A DNA stretch of 9,413 nt from Pseudomonadota bacterium (GTDB lineage Bacteria > Pseudomonadota > Alphaproteobacteria > Rhizobiales > Xanthobacteraceae): positions 1 to 9,413 of the forward strand of contig JAEWHT010000043.1 of the NCBI GenBank assembly GCA_023387695.1, written 5' to 3'. The position numbers and the translations under genes are program-made. Shown piece after piece: positions 1 through 5,815 of the stretch (its first letter is position 1; each line of letters begins with the position of its first letter). Under the pieces are notes generated by a model that was not told the DNA's origin, searched no databases, and saw nothing but the letters and a program-made list of their open reading frames with translations.

Positions 1-1
1 C

Positions 2-325
2 CGAGACAACCCTTTTGCGAAGACGATGCAGCAATCGATGGGATTGCGGCTCGTCAACAAAGGGTTGTCGAACATAGAGCCGGATGCAGGGATCATGGTT
101 GTTTACGCGACCAAGCACGGCGAGACTGCGGGCGACGGCGAAGGCGGACACAGCCCGTTCGCGACAGCGGTCATCAATGATCTCCCAAGGCCGGGGATCG
201 AGGTCCGTCGGCTGTTTGATATCATTCGAGATGACGTCATCACGGCCACGCATCGCGTTCAGCAGCCCTTTAGTTACGGTTCGCTTCCCGGCAGCGAGGA
301 GTTCTACTTCGTCGCGTCCAAATGA
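2..325 (+). CDS. Caspase-like (peptidase C14) family protein, C-terminal part
   Basis: This is the last 107 codons of a gene that enters from the left; it is in frame from base 2 and ends at TGA 323-325. The first residues are RDNPF. In bacterial caspase-like (metacaspase-type) proteins this follows directly after the catalytic Cys in a DACRDNPF-type motif, so the window opens just past the active site. Further family features are YATKHGETAGDGEGGHSPF (substrate-loop region), then IEVRRLFDIIRDDVITAT and a terminal FYF segment that closes the p10-like half of the fold. The family consists of Arg/Lys-specific cysteine proteases, often fused to other domains N-terminally, which cannot be judged here. 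It converges with the aldo/keto reductase. The family call rests on the motif string and the local fold order; the physiological role is unknown. Confidence 0.85.
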   Translation, partial: RDNPFAKTMQQSMGLRLVNKGLSNIEPDAGIMVVYATKHGETAGDGEGGHSPFATAVINDLPRPGIEVRRLFDIIRDDVITATHRVQQPFSYGSLPGSEEFYFVASK

Positions 326-442
326 TTGGTAGTAGATCTTACAGGCAAACCGGACGCCGTTCTTGACTATTTGACGCCATGCAATCGTCGATCGCCAATT
401 GCATCGAAAAGACGATTCATGGCTGCTCGCGCTCCGAGAAAA

Positions 443-514
443 TGTCGGCTTTGGGTTACAAGCAGCAATCCTCTGATGAAGCATAGGATTCCTGCCTGCG
501 CCCGAAAGCCGACA
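443..514. repeat. Degenerate two-tier inverted repeat (dispersed-repeat remnant)
   Basis: The outer arms TGTCGGCTTT (443-452) and AAAGCCGACA (505-514) are perfectly complementary. Inside them GCAGCAATCCT (462-472) pairs with AGGATTCCTGC (485-495) with one mismatch, leaving a 12-base loop. The whole 72 bases could form one long stem-loop. No T-run follows on either strand, so a classical terminator is unlikely. From memory it resembles a dispersed Bradyrhizobium intergenic repeat often mis-annotated as tiny ORFs reading MSALG...KADI; here the reading frame breaks at a TAG (484-486). The rest of the 213-base spacer between the two convergent genes shows nothing else recognisable. Confidence 0.5.
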
Positions 515-538
515 TCGACGCCTTCATGAGTAAACGGC

Positions 539-1357
539 CTAATCCCACACCGGCCCGAAGCCCGGATTGACGCAACGCTTGTCCTTGGGCAGCGCGGCGA
601 TCTTCTTGCGGTCGGCATCATCGAGCGTGATCTTCAGCGCATCGAGATTGGCCTGCTGGCTCTCGCGACGTGACGCTTTCGGGATCGCGGCGACGCCGTC
701 CTGGTCGAGCAGCCATTTCAACGCGACTTGCGCGGCGCTCGCATTGTGCTTGGCGCCGATCTCGGCGAGGACCGGATCCGTGGCGAACCGTCCCTGCGCG
801 AGCGGGCAGTAGGCGACCAGCGGGATCGATTTGGCCTTGAGATAGGCCAGCACTTTCGATTGATCGAGCATCGCGTGATATTCGATCTGGTTGCAGGCGA
901 TCGGCGCCTTGACGTCCTCGACCGCGATCTTGAGCAGCGCGGTGGTGAAATTGGCAACGCCGATCGCTCGCGTGCGCCCTTCTTCCTTCAGCTTCATCAG
1001 GGTATCGAACACCGCACCCCAGTTCGCCGACTTCGACGGCCAGTGCACGAGGTAGAGATCGACGTGGTCGAGCCCGAGCTTCTTCAGGCTGGCATCGAAG
1101 GCGCGGCGGATCGCGTCCGGCGCCAAATTCTCGTGCCAGACTTTTGTCGTGACGTGCAGCTCACCGCGCGGCACCGACGCCGCCTTGAGCGCAGCGCCGA
1201 TGGCTTCCTCGTTGGCATACATTTCTGCGGTGTCGATGTGGCGATAGCCGATCGACAGCGCGGTCTCGACCGCAGCGCGGCAGACATCGCCCTGCATCCG
1301 GAAGGTGCCGAGGCCGAGCTTGGGCATGCTGATGCCCTGTGTTTTCAAATTGTCCAT
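539..1357 (-). CDS. Aldo/keto reductase, DkgB-like
   Basis: A 272-residue NADPH-dependent carbonyl reductase of the AKR superfamily, a cytosolic TIM barrel. The catalytic tetrad is visible as Asp42 and Tyr47 (HIDTAEMYANE), Lys72 (TTKVWHENL) and His105 (LVHWPS). The NADP-phosphate loop is IPKASRRESQQANLDAL near residue 225. The C-terminal GPVWD ending, LGLGTFR start and length match E. coli DkgB (2,5-diketo-D-gluconate/methylglyoxal reductase), which I recall ending APEWD at about 267 residues. The ATG start is preceded by AGGAG (complement of 1366-1370), eight bases before it. It lies about 130 bases downstream of the phoD-like gene on the same strand, so co-transcription is possible. The substrate cannot be told from sequence; small aldehydes are the family norm. 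Confidence 0.93.
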   Translation of the reverse strand: MDNLKTQGISMPKLGLGTFRMQGDVCRAAVETALSIGYRHIDTAEMYANEEAIGAALKAASVPRGELHVTTKVWHENLAPDAIRRAFDASLKKLGLDHVDLYLVHWPSKSANWGAVFDTLMKLKEEGRTRAIGVANFTTALLKIAVEDVKAPIACNQIEYHAMLDQSKVLAYLKAKSIPLVAYCPLAQGRFATDPVLAEIGAKHNASAAQVALKWLLDQDGVAAIPKASRRESQQANLDALKITLDDADRKKIAALPKDKRCVNPGFGPVWD

Positions 1358-1484
1358 TGAACAGGCTCCTGAGGCATTTCAGCCCGCCGGATGCGCGCGG
1401 CGACACCGCGTGCGCAGACTCTTCGGGGATGGAAAAGAGGTGGCGGGAGTGATGACTATAGCGCGGCGGGGGTGCTGCGGCTAA

Positions 1485-3050
1485 TCACGAATGCTGCGCC
1501 ACGACGGCCGGGCGGGCCTGCGGTTGGGGCAGGATGTCGACCGACCAGAGGTCGCGATTGTCAACGTCCTTCAAGGTCACGGTCATCACGCCGCTCCGGC
1601 CGTCGATATCCACGCGGCCGAAGAACTGCAGGCCGAAGCACGGCGCGAGGTTCTCGCCCTGGGCCTCGCTGCAGCCGTTCCGGTACATCGCCACGGGGCC
1701 AAACGTGTTGTCGAGTTCGCCGGGACCCCAGGTGCCGGCATGGAGGGGGCCGGAGACGAACTCCCAGAACGGCTCGAAATCGCTGAACTGCGCCTTGTTC
1801 GGATCGTAGTAGTGCGCGGCCGTGTAGTGCATGTCGGCGGTGAGCCAGACGATGTTGCGGACACCTGCGCGCTTGGCGAACGCGAGCAGGTCGGCGATCT
1901 CGTGCTCACGCCGGTCGGGTGGGCCATCGCCCAGCGCAACGGAATCGAGACTGATCAGCCCGATCGGCAAATCCGCCGCGATCACCTTCCAGGTCGCGCG
2001 CGAGGCGGCGAGCTCCCGCTTCAGCCAGGCGAGTTGCTCGGCACCGAGGATCCAGCCGCGATGGTCGTCGCCCTTGTTCCAGCTGTCGTCGCGATAGCTG
2101 CGCATGTCGATCATGAAGACGTCGAGCAGCGGACCATAGGCGATCTTGCGATAGACGCGCCCCTGGCGTGGGCCGATGTCGCGGATCGGCATGAAGTCGA
2201 AAAACGCGCGGCGCGCGCGCGCGACCAGGCGCGGGGTGCCGTCGTCCTCACAGCCGGCTTCGTCATAACTGCCGGTCGGCGACCAATCGTTGGTGACCTC
2301 GTGATCGTCCCACTGCGCGAACATCGGCACCTCCGCGTGGAAGGCGCGAAAATTCTCGTCGAGATGGTTGTATTTGTAATTGCCGCGGAACTGCGCCAGC
2401 GTGTGCGCGACCTCTGATTTCTCTTCAGTCACAAGGTTGCGCCAGGTCTCGCCGTTCGGCAGCTTCTGCTCGGCCGGGATCGCGCAATCGGCATAGATGT
2501 GATCGCCGGAGTGGATGAAGAAATCCGGACGGTTGTCGCGCATCGTGCGATAGCTGCGGTAGCCGCCGCGGGAGATGTCGATGCCCCAGCCCTGCCCTGC
2601 GACGTCACCCGACCACAGGAACGAGACAGACTGACCTTCCGCCGGCGCGGTGCGGAAATGGCCGATGCGGCTTTCGCCGGCGATCCCGGTGGCGATGTCG
2701 TCGAAGCGCACGCGATAGAAGATGTCCTGCCCCGGCGGCAGATCGTCGAGTGGCAGCTTCGCGGTGAAATCTGCATCCGGCAAGGCATCGCGCGACGCCG
2801 ACGCGATGATGGTCTTGAAGCTCTCGACGGTCGAGCATTCGACCTGCATCCGCGCCGGCCGATCGGCGCGCGCCCAGATCATCGCGGAGCCGTCCGAGAC
2901 GTCGCCTGACTGGATGCCGCCCGCGATCTGCGGACGATCGGCGGCACGGCAGATGCCGGGCTTTGCGAGCGAGGCGATGGCGAGAGCGGATGTGGAGCGG
3001 ATCAAAAACTGTCGCCGGGTCCATGCGCGCGAGGCGCGGAGCGTTGCCAT
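1485..3050 (-). CDS. phoD: PhoD-family alkaline phosphatase/phosphodiesterase, Tat-exported
   Basis: 521 residues. The N-terminus has a twin-arginine signal (TRRQFLIRS at 11-19, then a hydrophobic ALAIASLA stretch), with cleavage likely near Cys34-Arg35-Ala36. A beta-rich N-terminal domain (about 40-135) carries GGIQSGDVSDGSAMIWARAD, typical of PhoD N-terminal domains. The metallophosphatase core has WSGD (146-149), SGDHIYAD (181-188), WDDHEVTNDW (247-256), DMRSYRD (315-321) and TADMHY (404-409), which supply Asp, Asn and His ligands for the Fe/Ca-type centre of this family. The protein should fold in the cytoplasm with cofactor and act in the periplasm on phosphate mono- or diesters. The start is ATG, with GAAGG about ten bases upstream. 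I found no clear Pho box before it, so control by phosphate is not shown. Full-length for the family, with no broken motif. Confidence 0.93.
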   Translation of the reverse strand: MATLRASRAWTRRQFLIRSTSALAIASLAKPGICRAADRPQIAGGIQSGDVSDGSAMIWARADRPARMQVECSTVESFKTIIASASRDALPDADFTAKLPLDDLPPGQDIFYRVRFDDIATGIAGESRIGHFRTAPAEGQSVSFLWSGDVAGQGWGIDISRGGYRSYRTMRDNRPDFFIHSGDHIYADCAIPAEQKLPNGETWRNLVTEEKSEVAHTLAQFRGNYKYNHLDENFRAFHAEVPMFAQWDDHEVTNDWSPTGSYDEAGCEDDGTPRLVARARRAFFDFMPIRDIGPRQGRVYRKIAYGPLLDVFMIDMRSYRDDSWNKGDDHRGWILGAEQLAWLKRELAASRATWKVIAADLPIGLISLDSVALGDGPPDRREHEIADLLAFAKRAGVRNIVWLTADMHYTAAHYYDPNKAQFSDFEPFWEFVSGPLHAGTWGPGELDNTFGPVAMYRNGCSEAQGENLAPCFGLQFFGRVDIDGRSGVMTVTLKDVDNRDLWSVDILPQPQARPAVVAQHS

Positions 3051-3186
3051 TCAGGAAACCTTCGTCGAATCGCGACGGAAGGTGCCTGCGTCGTTTGACG
3101 GCCAGCTTACGGTTCCTTGACTCCCGGCCTACGGTTTTGCGACGCGGAGGTGACGGGCGAGATGCGGCGGCGGGGACGGTCCGCTC

Positions 3187-3322
3187 CCTCGCCCCGTTCT
3201 TACGGGGAGAGGGTTGGGGTGAGGGGCTTCTCTCCACGCAAGAGATCGTCGAGGGACCTGTACCCCCTCACCCGGATTGCATCTTCGATGCAATCCGACC
3301 TCTCCCCGCAAGCGGGGCGAGG
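3187..3322. repeat. Dispersed palindromic (cruciform) intergenic repeat
   Basis: A 136-base element with nested symmetry. The outer arms 3187-3212 and 3299-3322 are near-perfect reverse complements, and each also folds on itself (CCCCG/CGGGG around a short loop). The middle arms GGGTGAGGGG (3217-3226) and CCCCTCACCC (3264-3273) are perfectly complementary. Inside the right half, 3274-3296 is a perfect 10-3-10 hairpin. This CTCACCC/CCTCTCCCCGC layout matches repeats scattered between genes in Bradyrhizobium and related genomes. It begins 13 bases past the stop of the periplasmic-protein gene and about 130 bases before the phoD start, so it may end or weaken transcription between them and may protect the upstream mRNA 3' end. 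Confidence 0.88.
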
Positions 3323-3335
3323 TTAAGAAACGCGT

Positions 3336-3752
3336 CTAATGTTTCCAGTTGCAGATGCCGCCGGAGCGGCATGGCCAGGTCTGGATGCGCGTGTCCATCG
3401 CCTGGGCGTCGAGCGGGTTGCCATGGCGATGCGCTAGCTTCGTGCGGGCTGCGCCACGCGGCTCGCTCCTGGCGCGGGCAATCTTCGGCTCGGACACATG
3501 CACGCGTTCGGCTGCGACCTTCTTCGGCACGTCAACCGGCTCGGCGCGGGCCTGCGCCTCGTTGCCGCCCTTCGCTTCCATCGCAACGGGGGCGAATTGC
3601 GTTTCGGGCCCGAGCCGCTTCGGCGACAGGACTGCCTTGGAGAGATCGAGACCGAGATATTCGTCAGGCTTGTAGTCGTCAGCGCGCGCGATGCCGCTCG
3701 CTGCAAGCACGAGGGCAATAGCAACCGCGAAAGGAACGCTTTTCAGGACCAC
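3336..3752 (-). CDS. Small periplasmic protein of unknown function
   Basis: 138 residues from a GTG start (complement of 3750-3752). I chose this start because AGGAGG lies five bases upstream and because an N-terminal signal peptide follows: KSVPFAVAIALVLAASGIARA, cleaved at ARA|DD near residue 24. The open frame runs on upstream into the next gene, but that extension overlaps it and has no ribosome site. The mature part begins DDYKPDEYLGLDLSKAVLSPKRLGP, is rich in Ala, Glu, Arg and Lys in the middle, and ends in a Trp/Cys-rich tail (TWPCRSGGICNWKH) with two cysteines six apart that could form a disulfide in the periplasm. No known domain is recognised. The same strand carries the nitronate monooxygenase 107 bases upstream. 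Its leader is unusually structured (see the leader entry). Confidence 0.78.
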   Translation of the reverse strand: MVLKSVPFAVAIALVLAASGIARADDYKPDEYLGLDLSKAVLSPKRLGPETQFAPVAMEAKGGNEAQARAEPVDVPKKVAAERVHVSEPKIARARSEPRGAARTKLAHRHGNPLDAQAMDTRIQTWPCRSGGICNWKH

Positions 3753-3753
3753 G

Positions 3754-3808
3754 GACGCCTCCTGAAATTGATTGTTGAGGAGTAATTTACTCCTATTTAG
3801 GAGGCGTC
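3754..3808 (-). promoter_or_regulatory. Leader with Shine-Dalgarno-hiding stem and nested palindrome
   Basis: On the minus strand GACGCCTCCT (complement of 3799-3808) is perfectly complementary to AGGAGGCGTC (complement of 3754-3763), which contains the AGGAGG ribosome site of the gene starting at 3752. Between them sits the palindrome AGGAGTAATTTACTCCT (3778-3794), perfect except for its central base. CTCCT and AGGAG segments alternate four times, so rival pairings exist: first with second plus third with fourth, or first with fourth plus second with third. Both hide the ribosome site if the first segment is transcribed. The palindrome could equally be a DNA operator. No convincing promoter is seen upstream, so transcription may come from the preceding gene. 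Confidence 0.55.
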
Positions 3809-3859
3809 GCGTGCAATTCCAGCGGTCAGTTGCGGCATTGGTTAAGAAGTTTGGCGGTG

Positions 3860-4861
3860 TCAGGCGACCTTTCGCGTCGCGCCCGTCCCATCCAGGAACC
3901 CCATAAGTCGGCTGCGGATGATTTGTTCCGCCTCGCTCATGATGCGATCGACGAGTTCCTTGCAGGTGGGGATGTCGTGGATGAGGCCAGCGACCATGCC
4001 GCAGCTCCAGGCGCCCGCATCCATCTGCCCGTCCAGCATGATCTTGGGATAGACGCCCGCGACCTGATCGTGGATGTCGTCGATGGTCAGTTTGTCGCCC
4101 TTGGCGTGCTCGATCTCGAGCAAGCGATCGACATTGGCATTCTTCAGCACGCGCTCGGTGTTGCGCAAGCTGCGCATGATCAGGCGGGTGTCGAGCTCGG
4201 TCGCCGCGACCAGCGCGTTCTTCACGTTCTGATGGACCGGCGCTTCCTTGGTCGCGATGAAACGCGTGCCCATGTTCATGCCGGCCGCGCCGAGCGACAG
4301 CGCTGCGACGAGGCTGCGTCCGTCGGCCATGCCGCCGGAGGCCACGAACGGGATCTTCAACTCCTCCGCCGCGCGCGGCAGCAGGATCATGTTGGGAATG
4401 TCGTCCTCGCCGGGATGACCGCCGCACTCGAAGCCGTCAACGCTGACGGCGTCGCAGCCGATGCGTTCGGCTTTCAGCGAGTGACGCACCGAGGTGCATT
4501 TGTGGATCACCTTGATATCAGCGGCCTTCAGCGCCGGCATGTATTGCTCCGGGCTGCGGCCCGCGGTCTCCACCGCCTTGATGCCGCCCTCGACGATCGC
4601 TGCGATGTATTCCGGATAAGGCGGCGCCGAGAAGGTCGGCAGGAAGGTGAGGTTCACGCCGAACGGCTTGTCGGTCATGTCGCGGCAGCGCGCGATCTCC
4701 TTGGCGAGCAGCTCCGGCGTCTTCTGCGTGAGACCGGTGATGATGCCGAGACCGCCGGCATTGGAGACGGCGGCCGCGAGCTCGGCGAAGCCGACGAAAT
4801 GCATGCCGCCCTGGATGATGGGGTGCTCGATGCCGAACAGTTCGGTGATCGCGGTCTTCAC
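3860..4861 (-). CDS. Nitronate monooxygenase (FMN-dependent, 2-nitropropane dioxygenase family)
   Basis: 333 residues, an FMN-binding TIM barrel. Visible marks are PIIQGGMHFVGFAELAAAVSNAGGLGII at the N-terminus (flavin-binding first strand), GFECGGHPGEDD with the candidate catalytic His149, and the phosphate-binding run ASGGMADGRSLVAALSLGAAGMNMGTRF (174-201). The family oxidises alkyl nitronates to carbonyls and nitrite; relatives include 2-enoyl reductases, so the label is a family name and not a proven substrate. The start is GTG (complement of 4859-4861), chosen for the GGGAGG eight bases upstream. It follows the short-chain dehydrogenase on the same strand after 64 bases with no visible terminator, so the two are probably one transcript under the divergent HxlR regulator. 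Length is ordinary and no key motif is broken. Confidence 0.9.
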   Translation of the reverse strand: MKTAITELFGIEHPIIQGGMHFVGFAELAAAVSNAGGLGIITGLTQKTPELLAKEIARCRDMTDKPFGVNLTFLPTFSAPPYPEYIAAIVEGGIKAVETAGRSPEQYMPALKAADIKVIHKCTSVRHSLKAERIGCDAVSVDGFECGGHPGEDDIPNMILLPRAAEELKIPFVASGGMADGRSLVAALSLGAAGMNMGTRFIATKEAPVHQNVKNALVAATELDTRLIMRSLRNTERVLKNANVDRLLEIEHAKGDKLTIDDIHDQVAGVYPKIMLDGQMDAGAWSCGMVAGLIHDIPTCKELVDRIMSEAEQIIRSRLMGFLDGTGATRKVA

Positions 4862-4925
4862 TTAGAGATCCTCCCGGAATTTTGGTTCGTGTCTGATACA
4901 GTCTAGCCGGACTTGTGCGCCGCGG

Positions 4926-5663
4926 TCACCACTTCTCGCCGAACGGGCGGATCTCCATCTCGAAGGTCCAGGCGCTCCTGGGCTGCTGATAGAGCTGCCA
5001 ATAGGCATCCGCCACCGACGACGGCGGCATCAGGAGGTCGGGATTATCCAGCGCCTCCTTGCCCCAGAGCTGCTCGCGGCGCTCCCGCACCCAGGCGGTA
5101 TCAACGCCGGAATCGATGATGAGATGCGCGACGTGGATGTTCTTCGGCCCCAGCTCGCGCGCCATCGCCTGCCCGACCGCGCGCAGTCCGAACTTGGCGC
5201 TGGCAAAGGCGGCAAAGCCGCTGCCGCCGCGCAAAGACGCGGTCGCGCCGGTGAAGAAGATGTTGCCGCCGCCACGCGGCAGCATCAGCCGTGCCGCCTC
5301 GCGGCCTGCAAGGAAGCCGGAATAGCAGGCCATCTCCCAGACCTTGCGGAACACGCGCTCGGTGGTGTCGAGGATCGGGAAGTTCACGTTGGCGCCGACA
5401 TTGAAGATGCAGACCTCCAGCGGCGCGTGCTTGTCGGCGTCGTTGAGAAAGGAGATGACTTCCTCCTCTTTCCGCGCGTCCAGCGAACGCGCGTGGATCT
5501 CGCCGCCGGCGGCTTCGATCTCCTTCACCAGCGGCGCAAGCTTGTCGCCGTTGCGACGGCCGGCGTAAATCGAGAAGCCTTCGGCGGCGAATTTCTTGGC
5601 AATCTCGGCGCCGATGTAATCGCCAGCGCCGATCACGGCCACGGTCGCGTTTCGCTTGGGCAA
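4926..5663 (-). CDS. Short-chain dehydrogenase/reductase-like protein with altered active site
   Basis: 245 residues, Rossmann fold. The cofactor loop is VIGAGDYIGAEIA (10-22), a variant of TGxxxGIG in which the middle Gly is Tyr16. GRRNGDKL after strand 2 suggests NADP preference. NVGAN (88-92) corresponds to the NNAG motif. By eye alignment the catalytic residues are altered: YxxxK reads FASAK (Phe153, Lys157), the Ser position is Ala140 and the Asn position is Ala112. The C-terminal half (GPKNIHVAHLIIDSGVDTAWV) is a normal SDR substrate region. The start is TTG (complement of 5661-5663), preceded by GGAGGAGG; no ATG occurs before residue 111, so TTG is well supported. It is the first gene of a likely operon with the nitronate monooxygenase. 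A non-oxidoreductase or cofactor-binding role is possible. Confidence 0.87.
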   Translation of the reverse strand: MPKRNATVAVIGAGDYIGAEIAKKFAAEGFSIYAGRRNGDKLAPLVKEIEAAGGEIHARSLDARKEEEVISFLNDADKHAPLEVCIFNVGANVNFPILDTTERVFRKVWEMACYSGFLAGREAARLMLPRGGGNIFFTGATASLRGGSGFAAFASAKFGLRAVGQAMARELGPKNIHVAHLIIDSGVDTAWVRERREQLWGKEALDNPDLLMPPSSVADAYWQLYQQPRSAWTFEMEIRPFGEKW

Positions 5664-5702
5664 GGTCGCCTCCTCCGGTGAGAGCGTATGGTTGGGAGGG
5701 AG

Positions 5703-5729
5703 GCTATAGTTCTAAAATAGAACTGTCAA
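5703..5729 (-). promoter_or_regulatory. Candidate sigma70 promoter of the SDR-NMO pair
   Basis: On the minus strand TTGACA (complement of 5724-5729) is a perfect -35 hexamer, and TATAGC (complement of 5703-5708) follows after 15 bases as a -10. The spacer is short for sigma70 (usually 16-18), so basal activity may be low. The start of transcription would fall near 5695, about 30 bases before the TTG start codon. The spacer is filled almost exactly by the perfect inverted repeat at 5708-5724. Confidence 0.5.
5708..5724. promoter_or_regulatory. Candidate HxlR operator (primary)
   Basis: AGTTCTAAAATAGAACT is a perfect 7-3-7 inverted repeat in the 152-base gap between the divergent dehydrogenase and HxlR genes. 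HxlR/MarR-type dimers usually bind such sites near their own gene. Its place between the -35 and -10 of the minus-strand promoter suits repression by occlusion, or redox-switched control. Confidence 0.6.
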
Positions 5730-5746
5730 ATTCCGAGGCGACCTGC

Positions 5747-5763
5747 TAGCCTAAGATAGAAAT
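5747..5763. promoter_or_regulatory. Candidate HxlR operator (secondary, degenerate)
   Basis: TAGCCTAAGATAGAAAT matches the primary site at 11 of 17 positions with the same CTA-N3-TAG core spacing, centred 39 bases away and closer to the HxlR start. A further short inverted repeat, TGACTgttcaAGTCA (5769-5783), lies between it and the ATG. I cannot place -35/-10 boxes for the HxlR gene with confidence. Confidence 0.35.
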
Positions 5764-5815
5764 ACCGCTGACTGTTCAAGTCAGTTCCTTTTTCAGACTT
5801 AAGCCGGAGAGGATC

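Larger units (their letters stand above)
5663..5744 (-). repeat. Inverted repeat enclosing the SDR ribosome site and promoter
   Basis: AGGTCGCCTC (5663-5672) and GAGGCGACCT (5735-5744) are perfect reverse complements over ten bases. On the minus strand the 3' arm covers part of GGAGGAGG and reaches the first base of the TTG start of the dehydrogenase, so any transcript beginning upstream of 5744 would have its start site paired. The proposed promoter inside the loop would instead give a short leader lacking the 5' arm. The repeat may therefore act only on transcripts from further upstream, or may be a DNA-level element. Confidence 0.5.

Noticed and set aside
443..514. The inverted repeat as an intrinsic terminator for the convergent genes
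   Set aside because: No T-run on either strand and a two-tier stem with interruptions; it fits a dispersed repeat better.
728..1360. A 210-codon + strand frame opposite the aldo/keto reductase
   Set aside because: Shadow of a gene with an intact catalytic tetrad.
1491..2417. A 308-codon + strand frame opposite the phoD-like gene
   Set aside because: High-GC antisense shadow: the minus-strand frame has a complete Tat signal and all PhoD motifs; the + frame has no recognisable domain.
3051..3186. A Pho box before the phoD-like gene
   Set aside because: I looked for tandem CTGTCAT-like 7-mers and saw none; only an imperfect direct repeat around TACGGTT.
3336..4427. A 363-codon extension of the periplasmic-protein frame into the nitronate monooxygenase gene
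   Set aside because: The signal peptide and AGGAGG place the start at 3752; the extension is an Arg-rich shadow with no domain.
3830..4906. A 358-codon + strand frame opposite the nitronate monooxygenase
   Set aside because: Shadow frame rich in Arg/Asp/His; the minus strand carries a clear FMN-binding enzyme with a good ribosome site.
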